From assembly GCF_900117415.1 (NCBI RefSeq), contig NZ_FPEI01000005.1, forward strand, positions 992,001-1,056,000: a stretch of 64,000 nt of DNA, given 5' to 3'. Both the position numbers and the translations under genes were made by a program. This document shows positions 56,950-64,000 of the stretch, one piece after another (the stretch's first letter is position 1; every line of letters begins with the position of its first letter). This DNA is from Hyphomicrobium sp. CS1BSMeth3. Its GTDB lineage: Bacteria; Pseudomonadota; Alphaproteobacteria; Rhizobiales; Hyphomicrobiaceae. The notes below the pieces were generated by a model that saw only the letters and a program-made list of their open reading frames with translations, did no database searches and was not told where the DNA came from.

Positions 56950-57481
56950 GGCAGTTTCTCCGCGACGGGCCGGCGAGAGACCTTCTCTCACCTCTTCAGC
57001 CCGTCACGACAACCGCCACCTCCCTCTCGCTCTTTCCACGGCAACCGGCCGCCGACCGTCCGACCGCGCGCGTTGCGTTCCCGGCCTGCCCTGTTGCTCA
57101 GCGACATGGCCTTTTTGCGCATCGTGAACATCGCAACATCATGGTCCGCGCCCGGCTGACCGTTACCCGATAGGGCCGAGACCCGCCGTGCGGGGCTCGG
57201 GCGAGCGGCCGCAGGCCGCGAGGTAGGGCCCGATAGCGGCCGCCGCCGGCGGCCGCGAAGGCGCCCAAATGAGACTTACTCAAATCAGTGACCATCTGCG
57301 GAAGCATGTGCAAAGACAGCGATTCTACGATTGCATGAGGCGGGAAGTTTGAGGCAGTTCATTTGTTAGAACTAACTAGCAAACTAACTAACTAACCGCG
57401 CCGGCGATCGGATGGATAGGGGAGCAGATCGCGCATCACCGGACGGCTCCAGGGAGAAAGCACGCCGCCGCCCGCTGCGCT
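56950..57481. other. non-coding region upstream of the ParB-like gene
   Basis: About 530 bp with no convincing gene. It includes two GC-rich hairpins (GCGGCC-gca-GGCCGC at 57205-57219 and GCGGCCGCC-gcc-GGCGGCCGC at 57236-57256), an AT-richer stretch, and a tandem CTAA cluster. The ParB-like gene's promoter should lie here. Confidence 0.5.
57365..57396. repeat. CTAAC repeat cluster upstream of the ParB-like gene
   Basis: An inverted pair (GTTAG-aa-CTAAC) at 57365-57376 is followed by ACTAACTAACTAAC at 57383-57396. Short iterated sites like this are typical binding sites for partition or replication proteins. About 415 bp separate it from the ParB-like start. Binding is inferred, not shown. 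Confidence 0.4.
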
Positions 57482-58105
57482 CTAAAACAATCGCTCCTGC
57501 CTTCTGGCCTTCGGCCGAGATGCTCGCCGCGCCGGTTGCTGCTCCGTCATCGTCCAGTTGCCGTCATCTTCGAACGTGCGCAGCAGCGACTTGACGTCTG
57601 CCGGCGAAGCGCCGGCTTCATGCGATCGGTGATCCGGGAGATGAGCGTGTTGCGGTCACCGTCACCTGCACGAAGGTGTCGAGCATTTCGGGGCCATTGA
57701 GTACTGTTCCCATATCACCGCAATGGCGATGGGCTGGCCATCACTCGGCGTGACGATCCACTGCTTGGTCCTGCTCTCGATCTCTTCGCCCTCGTTGAAG
57801 GTGTGGACCATCAGGACGCCGCGGCGTTCGGAGAACGCCTGCCGGAAGGCCGAAAGCTTGTCGATGGTCTCGGCGCGGGCGTGCATATGCTTAGGCTGCC
57901 GCAATGGCGTTGCGGATTTGCGGTCGGCAAAGCCCCAACGCATCGGTGCGTGCTCGCGGGCGCCACCAGCATTAAGGCGCATGACGTTGGCGAAGCGCAT
58001 CGGCGTGGATGTCACGACCACATCCGCCGGCGCCTTTTCAACGAGCGGCTGGGAGAAGGCGTGAACCTCCTGCCAGGGCGCCAACTGTGTGAATTTCCCG
58101 CACAT
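57482..58105 (-). pseudogene. degraded SRAP (YedK/HMCES-type) gene
   Basis: ATG 58105 opens MCGKFTQLAPWQEVHAF with the catalytic Cys2 of SRAP proteins, and the frame continues through HARAETIDKLSAFRQAF to AVIWEQY, then goes out of frame and stops at 57662. Typical SRAP sequence resumes in other frames (MLDTFVQVTVTA; TLISRITDRM; then DVKSLLRTFEDDGNWTMTEQQ), ending at a TAG at 57482. At least two frameshifts and a short deletion explain this. Intact SRAP crosslinks to abasic sites in ssDNA. This copy should be inactive in that role. Confidence 0.82.
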
Positions 58106-58188
58106 CTAAGCTGCATCCCGGCCAAACGGGCTGGACTCCACTCCCTAAAGCCAATAGAACATAACGAGAACATTCATGGAGCAAACTG

Positions 58189-58410
58189 ATGCAGCGCATC
58201 GACATCCTAAAATCCTGGGAAGCCGAAGTCGAACAGGAATGGCTGGGTCTCATCGACGCCACGGTCGCTATCCTAGACCGTCTCGCCGCACGGAATGACA
58301 AACCGGCTGACACGGAAGCCGTCCGGGTGCTCAATGACCGTACCCTCGCTGTCAGCCGGCGGCGCGGCGAGCTATGGCGGCAGATTGCCGAGCTGGAGGG
58401 CCGGCCGTGA
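58189..58410 (+). CDS. small helical protein, unknown
   Basis: A 73-residue, mostly helical protein (LKSWEAEVEQEWLGLIDATVAILDRLAARND), with a predicted coiled coil. I do not recognise a family. Its stop overlaps the GTG of the next gene (GTGA), which supports both being translated. It is the first plus-strand gene after the degraded SRAP gene. Confidence 0.6.
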   Translation: MQRIDILKSWEAEVEQEWLGLIDATVAILDRLAARNDKPADTEAVRVLNDRTLAVSRRRGELWRQIAELEGRP

Positions 58411-58700
58411 GCCGCGCCAGGGGACGTATGCCGGCGACCATGGCCAATGCACGCTGGCCGCATCAGATCGTGCTGCCGGCGGAGAAGGTCAATGGCCGGT
58501 GCCATCCGCCCGTCATGGCGTTCTGCAACGGCCTCGATAAAGATCCGCTCGGGCACAGCTATGCTCACGACGGTGGTTGGCATATCGTGTTCGCATTTGC
58601 GCAGCGGGAGGACGCGGAACGGTTTCAGGCGACGTTTGGCGGCGAGTGGACGGACCATGAGAAGCGGCGGGCGCTTAAGTCGAGGACCGCGTGCCGCTAG
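58407..58700 (+). CDS. small protein of unknown function
   Basis: About 97 residues. GTG 58407 is favoured because it overlaps the previous stop and GGAGGGCC lies upstream. The chain contains HSYAHDGGWHIVFAFAQREDAERFQATFGGEWTD, which reads like a small ferredoxin-like or barrel fold domain with conserved aromatics. No function can be assigned. The 295 bp that follow, up to the DruA start, contain a G9 run and no gene I can support. Confidence 0.6.
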   Translation: MSRARGRMPATMANARWPHQIVLPAEKVNGRCHPPVMAFCNGLDKDPLGHSYAHDGGWHIVFAFAQREDAERFQATFGGEWTDHEKRRALKSRTACR

Positions 58701-58995
58701 ACGGCCAATAGCGTGTGGCCCACCACATTGAATTGCTGCGATTGGAGCCTAGGCCAGACCGGCCGAGCTACAGCAGGTCGCTTCCATCTGGAGATAGCTG
58801 GCGGGCATCGTTCTCCAGGCGCTCCGCCCCCAATCTACAGATTCAGCACGTAGGCTCCTTATCGGGGCCTGCGTGGCTCTTTCTGGGGGGGGGCGCACCG
58901 GCAAGTCTCGAGCCTCCCTTTCGAACACATATCTGCCTTTGGATGATTGCACAGCCCTCGGGATTGAGCCATATCTACTTGATTGGGGATGGGGC

Positions 58996-60237
58996 ATGGC
59001 GCGACCAAAGAAAGGCGGGCGGCAAAGCCGCCAAAAAAAGAAATCTGCGGCAGTTATTCGTCTTACGCCAGAGGTGCGCCTCAAGCGCAATCTGACAACC
59101 CATCTTACGTCGCTGGGATTTGTGAGACAGCCTGACGGAACGCTGGAACTCCCTGGCGAGGACAAGGATACGGTCCGCGCGTTACATGCCACACAGCGAG
59201 CCGACCGTCTTTTGGCCAGCAATGACTTCTTGAAAACGGCGTGGGGGAAGTTCTCTCATCACTTCGCCGACGGCGCCGAGGTCATCCCAGACCGGATCGA
59301 ATTGCGCCTTTCTCGGATCAAAGCAGGTACTTGGGAATCCGATCTGTTTCGGCTGGCTTGTATGAGTTGGTCGGTGCCGGTCTCCGCCGGATACGGTCGT
59401 CGCCTACGCTATCTAGTTTGGGATGCTCACAACGACAAACTCGCTGGAGTGATCGCGCTCGGGGACCCCGTATTCAACCTTGCCGTACGCGATAATCTGA
59501 TCGGGTGGACTACAGCGGATCGCGGTCTTCGCCTCGTCAACATCCTAGACGCGTACGTTCTTGGCGCCATACCACCGTATTCACACCTGCTTGGCGGGAA
59601 GGCCGTAGCATGTCTCGTGCGATCGCGTGAGATCTACAATCACTTCTCCAGAAAATACGGTTCTATGGAGGGGGTCATCTCCGGTGCGAAAAAGAAAGCG
59701 CATCTCCTCGCTGTGACTACGAGTTCATCCATGGGCCGCTCGTCGATTTACAACCGCCTGAAAATTGGCGACGTGCAGTACTTTCAATCAATTGGCTTCA
59801 CGGAAGGTTGGGGTCATTTTCACATTCCGGACGATCTCTTCCTGGACATGCGCCGCTACCTACGAACGATTAGGCACCCGTACGCCGATCAAAACCGCTT
59901 CGGCCAGGGTCCGAATTGGCGCCTGCGCTCAATACGGGCCGCGCTCGACGCGGTTGGCTATAGCGACGCAATACTGCGCCACGGCATAAAGCGCGAGGTA
60001 TTCATGTGCCAACTCGCCGAGAACGCGACTTCGATACTAAAGAAAGGCCGGGGGCGCCCCAACCTCAAGTCACTCCAACATGCCCATGAAATCTCGAGGG
60101 CGGCGGTTGAGCGCTGGATGATCCCTCGCGCCCGCACGCGCCCGGACTTCCTCCACTGGACCCGCGAACAAATGCTCGCCCGCATTCTCGGTGACGGCCG
60201 CGCGCATCAAGCCGCTTCATTTGCTTCCACGGGGTAG
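58996..60237 (+). CDS. druA: DUF4338 protein, DruA of a Druantia-like system
   Basis: A 413-residue protein with the DUF4338 core: RRLRYLVWDAHNDKLAGVIALGDPVF (about 135-160), then RDNLIGW (165-171) and HLLGGKAVACLVRSREIYNHFSRKYG (198-221). DUF4338 is the marker of DruA in Druantia anti-phage systems; its biochemical activity is not known to me. The N-terminus is basic (ARPKKGGRQSRQKKK). ATG 58996 is preferred over GTG 58873, whose extra 41 residues run through a G9 tract. It is followed by two large genes on the same strand, matching a type I druA-B-C order. Confidence 0.8.
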   Translation: MARPKKGGRQSRQKKKSAAVIRLTPEVRLKRNLTTHLTSLGFVRQPDGTLELPGEDKDTVRALHATQRADRLLASNDFLKTAWGKFSHHFADGAEVIPDRIELRLSRIKAGTWESDLFRLACMSWSVPVSAGYGRRLRYLVWDAHNDKLAGVIALGDPVFNLAVRDNLIGWTTADRGLRLVNILDAYVLGAIPPYSHLLGGKAVACLVRSREIYNHFSRKYGSMEGVISGAKKKAHLLAVTTSSSMGRSSIYNRLKIGDVQYFQSIGFTEGWGHFHIPDDLFLDMRRYLRTIRHPYADQNRFGQGPNWRLRSIRAALDAVGYSDAILRHGIKREVFMCQLAENATSILKKGRGRPNLKSLQHAHEISRAAVERWMIPRARTRPDFLHWTREQMLARILGDGRAHQAASFASTG

Positions 60238-60261
60238 CAGCCACGACGGGCGGAGGCGCCC

Positions 60262-63075
60262 ATGCTAACGGCCTATCAGGGGCGACTAGCCTCTCACTTT
60301 GCGGATTTGCGAAAAGCCCGGGCTGGTACTGGAAATCCCGTATTCGCTCTTGAGCATCCACTGTCGACCGAGGAACTGCGGTCGGCGCGAGGCGAACTCT
60401 CAACGGCTCTGTCGGCTGCAGGCCGCTTAACGGATAGTCACTGGCTCATTTGGGCCGTCGTGGCTGCCGAGGTCGGATACGACTTCTCGGGCGACGAATA
60501 TTGGCCATCACTCGCTCGCGCTGTGCCTGGCTGGATCCGTTTTGGGGAGCGGACGCGCATCAGGGATTGGTTCATTCGTTTTGCAGCGACCTATGACGGC
60601 TTCCGACCATTTGGACCATGGGCGGAGCATCGTTCAATCATCGCCTGGCCGATCACCCACGCGATCTTGCCCAATGATCTTCAAAGCGCATTCATGCGCG
60701 AGTTTCATGCTCTGCGTCATGTGCTCGCCGAAGCGTCGTCTTCGGACGCTGACCAACTGGGTCACTTATTCGCAGCGCGATCCTCGAACGTCTCTTCTCG
60801 CCTGCAATGCTTCCTTGAGCAGGCGCCGATTGTTGGCCGTCTTGTTATGAGCCTGGGTGACGGTGATATAGACCAAGCAACGGTGCCGATCTCCTCCCAT
60901 GCTCTCCGACGCATTGTCCAAGATCTCAATCAGGATGAAGCCCGGAAGATCCGACTGATCGAAGCCCGCCGGACCTTCCATGATACGCGCCTGAGAATCT
61001 CTCGGCACCTCGAAGGCGCATCCGCCAGTGTACCCCTCAACGCATCGCCGACCCAGCGCACCCCAACGATATTGAACGCGGCTTCCCTTGTCGCTACGCG
61101 CACTGCCTCGGGCGAATGGTCACTTTGCGTCACGCTCCCAACGCTTCAAGACCTGGCCGGTCGGACCCCCGATCTCGCCGCTGCGCTCGGCAAAGGTGGC
61201 GTCAGATTTTTTGATTCACGCGACCGATTGAGGCCAGCGAGCCTGCTCCTACAAAGCCGCCTCGAGCGTCAACTGCGCCAACTCCCTCCTGAGGGCTTTT
61301 CGCTCGCAGAACTTGAGTTGGCAAACGCCGCTTTGAAGGAGCCAATCGATCTGGCATCCGCCTACAGGTTCCCGAATGGCTCCCGATGGCTGCTACGAGT
61401 ACAGGCCGATGAGCGCGCCCGGCAGGTATTGGGCGCTTACGTCAGGCCATCCCAGGAATACATCATTGTTTCTCGCCAAGCCCTTCCTGAAGCAAAGGCA
61501 CTCGCGTCCATTCTCTCTCCGTTGCCGTGCTCAACGCAGGGGGCTTACCTATACCAACTCCTGATGCCCGCCACAGTTGGGGAAGCACAGCTCAGCGAAC
61601 TAGATGCGCTCGGGTTCGGTTACCGCCTGGCGCTGTCGGTTGAGCCTGTAGGCCTAGTGCCGCGCCGAGATTCGGAGAGCGGCGAGGCAGAATGGCTCAC
61701 AACGGAGGAACCCATTCTCTCGCTCGCGGCCGACTATGATGTTCGCGAGTACGCTGTTGCAGTAGATGGCACGACAGCGCTTCGAATTCCCGTCGGGGAG
61801 CAGCGCTCGCCGGTACTGGTCTCGCTTGGGCGCCTGGCCGCCGGCACGCATAGCGTCACTATATCGGCTCAAGCCATGGGAGGCACCGCTGCCAGGGATT
61901 TGCAGGCATCGATTCGTCTTCACGTCACTCCTCCTGGTCGAGTGGAAGGGCAGACCAGTAACCACGCCGGTATCACCTGTGAACTCGTTCCAATCGACGC
62001 ACGCCTTGAGGATCTGCTCGACGATAAGGCAAGGATAGCCATTGTAGGACCTCAAGCTCGAGAGGTTCTTGTTTCATGCAGCTACCTGGTCTCTAGGCAT
62101 CGACCTGCCGAGACGATCCTGCTCGGTCGACTGCGATTGCCGATCAGCAAAGAGCGATTTCGACAAATCCTTGGAGATCATGAAGACACGCTGCTGTCCT
62201 CGGCTGGCGTCACTTTTTCGTTCGACTGCGGCGATCTGGGGCGTGCTCGCATTCCTGTTGTCCACGACACTGATCCACTCCGCTGGATAGCCCAACGAAA
62301 CGACGGAAATCTAGGTGTCGCTCTTGCCGATGAGAGCGACGATCCAATGGTCAAGCTCCGCCAAGCCTCCGTTGCGCAACCAGATCGCCTTGTCCCGATA
62401 ACTATCGATCCGCGAGTAGAACCCATCGATGTAGCCAGTCCTGGCACGCTGTTCTGCGCATCGTTGCCAGGCAGACAGTATGCTCTGTTCGTCAGCTCAC
62501 CTGCGCCTGTTGGTCGCCTGGAGGACTTGCGGCTGCAGATCACGCTCAATCCGCACAAAGTCGGGCGCAATCATTTTAGCTACTATCTTGGTGTACTGAG
62601 GCTCTGGGCCAAAGCTCGCGTTGTCGGCAAACTCGGCATCGTCCGACGAGACCAGGTTGTTGATGCCGTCCTTCACCGCTTACTATCCATGGCCTGCTCA
62701 GACAGTTGGGTCAGGGCCCTGGCCAGAGCCCAGCCTGCCTCAGCCTCATCTGACGACGTTGATACCCTCCAACGCTCCATAGCCGCTCCCGGATTTGCAG
62801 CGAGGCTGAGGCGCGAGGACTGGAGTGCAGGGGGCGATGACCTTGTCCGACTCATCGATCAAATGTTCGAGGCGGCTGCCCTCTACCGGGTCTGCGCCGA
62901 TAAACCTCTGATCACCGCTGCGATGACGTTGGCGTTCAGGCCGGATGCCCTCAGCCTGAGGCGTAGTGATCCCCTCGCCAATCGACTGCTAGACCATGGC
63001 ATACTCATGCGCGGAGCTAGCTTTGCTGCCTTTCTCGCAAAATCAGCTGCCACGGCTAAGCGAATGGGCGGATAG
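60262..63075 (+). CDS. large protein in the DruB position, unknown fold
   Basis: A 937-residue soluble protein without recognisable ATPase, nuclease or helicase motifs. GGAGGCGCCC precedes the ATG, 24 bp after the druA-like stop. The first 250 residues are helical; a middle region (about 480-700) is beta-rich (VDGTTALRIPVGEQRSPVLVSLGRLAAGTHSVTI); the C-terminus is helical again. Position and lack of motifs suit DruB, but I cannot show sequence similarity by eye, so the name is withheld. Confidence 0.7.
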   Translation: MLTAYQGRLASHFADLRKARAGTGNPVFALEHPLSTEELRSARGELSTALSAAGRLTDSHWLIWAVVAAEVGYDFSGDEYWPSLARAVPGWIRFGERTRIRDWFIRFAATYDGFRPFGPWAEHRSIIAWPITHAILPNDLQSAFMREFHALRHVLAEASSSDADQLGHLFAARSSNVSSRLQCFLEQAPIVGRLVMSLGDGDIDQATVPISSHALRRIVQDLNQDEARKIRLIEARRTFHDTRLRISRHLEGASASVPLNASPTQRTPTILNAASLVATRTASGEWSLCVTLPTLQDLAGRTPDLAAALGKGGVRFFDSRDRLRPASLLLQSRLERQLRQLPPEGFSLAELELANAALKEPIDLASAYRFPNGSRWLLRVQADERARQVLGAYVRPSQEYIIVSRQALPEAKALASILSPLPCSTQGAYLYQLLMPATVGEAQLSELDALGFGYRLALSVEPVGLVPRRDSESGEAEWLTTEEPILSLAADYDVREYAVAVDGTTALRIPVGEQRSPVLVSLGRLAAGTHSVTISAQAMGGTAARDLQASIRLHVTPPGRVEGQTSNHAGITCELVPIDARLEDLLDDKARIAIVGPQAREVLVSCSYLVSRHRPAETILLGRLRLPISKERFRQILGDHEDTLLSSAGVTFSFDCGDLGRARIPVVHDTDPLRWIAQRNDGNLGVALADESDDPMVKLRQASVAQPDRLVPITIDPRVEPIDVASPGTLFCASLPGRQYALFVSSPAPVGRLEDLRLQITLNPHKVGRNHFSYYLGVLRLWAKARVVGKLGIVRRDQVVDAVLHRLLSMACSDSWVRALARAQPASASSDDVDTLQRSIAAPGFAARLRREDWSAGGDDLVRLIDQMFEAAALYRVCADKPLITAAMTLAFRPDALSLRRSDPLANRLLDHGILMRGASFAAFLAKSAATAKRMGG

Positions 63076-63084
63076 GGGGCCACC

Positions 63085-64000
63085 ATGCCGACGGAACAAA
63101 TCACCCCTGAGGTCGCGCTCCGGCGAACTGCGATGTCGCTTGGCTTAGGCCCCGTAGTTGCCGACCCGAGGGTATTCGTTGCCGCAGCGCTGCGCCGTAC
63201 GGCCGGTATCTTGGCCCCTTGTCGATCCTGGCAACTGGTCCGTGCAACGTGGAGCAGCTTGAGGCCGTTGGCCGAGGGCACTGACCTCAAGGAGAGCCTG
63301 GTAGAGGACATGCTCGACGAGCTCTTGATGATCGGGGACGTCGCCGAGGTGGCGTTTGGTGGAGACGATATCAATCTCGACGGACAGCTTCTCTTGTGCC
63401 TAACCCCGTATGCGTTCGTTCGCCGCCCTGGGGGATATGTAGCACTTCTGGGTGGCTCCGCCCATGATTCCGTGACGTTACCGAGCGAACTCGCGCTACG
63501 CGTTGCGCGCAATGGCGCCGCTCGAGAGATCGCTCCACTGCCCGATGAAGACCTCGCTCTGAAGCTCGCGGAATTCGGGCTTATTGAAATTGATGCCGAT
63601 GCTTGGCAGCGCCTCCCAGCCAAGGAAGCCGCCCAAGCGCATATTGAAGCGCTCCGGGCCAGTATGCCTCCAGTATCCCTCCCAAGGAACATGGAAGCCA
63701 TCAGAGTCATCGGCCCTGGTCGGTTCTATTCTGATCGCTGGTGCGAACCCAGCTCCGACCTCGACGGATTGTTCGTTGCACGGCGACCACAAGCCTTTGG
63801 GGCACCCGTGTGGTCGGCGGTCCTCCTCAATCGTGGGGGTGTCACCAGTTTGCTCGACCTCCATGCGCCGGGTTCGCGCTGGCGTCCCTGTGATCTTGCG
63901 TGGCAACTCCAGGCGGCCCTGGATGCCGTAAGCGGCTCTCCCCAAACCTTCGCGACCACTGCAGGCCCAAGCGGCAGCACGATACTCAAGCTGTTCGCGC
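63085..64000 (+). CDS. protein in the DruC position, cut by the window end
   Basis: ATG 63085 opens a frame that runs without a stop to the edge (305 codons visible), 9 bp after the previous stop. It begins MPTEQITPEVALRRTAMSLG and is rich in helical, acidic stretches; no motif is recognised in the visible part. By position it would be DruC, with DruD and the large helicase DruE expected beyond the window. It is clearly co-transcribed with the two genes before it. Confidence 0.7.
   Translation, partial: MPTEQITPEVALRRTAMSLGLGPVVADPRVFVAAALRRTAGILAPCRSWQLVRATWSSLRPLAEGTDLKESLVEDMLDELLMIGDVAEVAFGGDDINLDGQLLLCLTPYAFVRRPGGYVALLGGSAHDSVTLPSELALRVARNGAAREIAPLPDEDLALKLAEFGLIEIDADAWQRLPAKEAAQAHIEALRASMPPVSLPRNMEAIRVIGPGRFYSDRWCEPSSDLDGLFVARRPQAFGAPVWSAVLLNRGGVTSLLDLHAPGSRWRPCDLAWQLQAALDAVSGSPQTFATTAGPSGSTILKLFA

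Noticed and set aside
27475-64000. Insertion sequences, transposases or CRISPR arrays in the accessory region
   Set aside because: No DDE or tyrosine recombinase-like protein and no regularly spaced repeats were found; the only repeats are the two hairpin elements and the CTAA cluster.

Overview
The window looks like a chromosomal segment of a GC-rich alphaproteobacterium, most likely Hyphomicrobiales. Supporting signs are an imuB-dnaE2 mutasome cassette, HspQ, tripartite tricarboxylate transport genes, a fused Dpp-type ATPase, and a Ti/IncP-type trb conjugation cluster in the gene order usual for rhizobial integrative elements. No 16S gene or other taxonomic marker is present, so the placement is inference.

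Positions 1-27,100 read as ordinary chromosome. The segment opens with the 3' part of imuB and a complete dnaE2. Next come a gamma-glutamyltranspeptidase and, convergent with it, a peptide/nickel-type ABC importer. From 12.4 to 24.9 kb lies an oxalate/C1 locus. On the minus strand it reads in pathway order: GntR regulator, oxalyl-CoA decarboxylase, formyl-CoA transferase, a stand-alone 10-formyl-THF hydrolase-like protein, and formate-THF ligase. A TctA-TctC-TctB transporter is divergent, followed by a 58-residue membrane peptide and a second ThDP enzyme. Three TGGTATRC-type sites tie the regulator, the transporter and the small peptide together. HspQ, a secreted protein, a class I aldolase and tRNA-Pro(GGG) close this part.

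From the tRNA rightward the content is that of an integrative conjugative element or nested island. Near the tRNA are a Hanks-type kinase and an RloA/RloB-like ATPase-Toprim pair whose rloB is frameshifted at a T8 run. From 57 kb leftward to 31.7 kb nearly all genes share the minus strand: ParB-like protein, two small proteins, a giant methylase-helicase of strawberry-notch type, a Toprim protein, a DUF2493 protein, TraG, a CopG-like protein, TrbB, C, D, E-J (fused), L, F, G, I, DUF736, a thioesterase, an MFS carrier and AlpA. No relaxase, integrase or second copy of the tRNA end is visible, so the element must extend past the right edge or be incomplete.

Beyond a decayed SRAP gene and two small genes, the strand switches and a Druantia-like anti-phage operon begins: DruA (DUF4338), a 937-aa protein, and a third gene cut by the window edge. 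The best candidates for something under-described are this Druantia variant, the TrbE-TrbJ fusion, a paired hairpin element inside the trb cluster, and the oxalate/formyl cassette with its predicted regulon.
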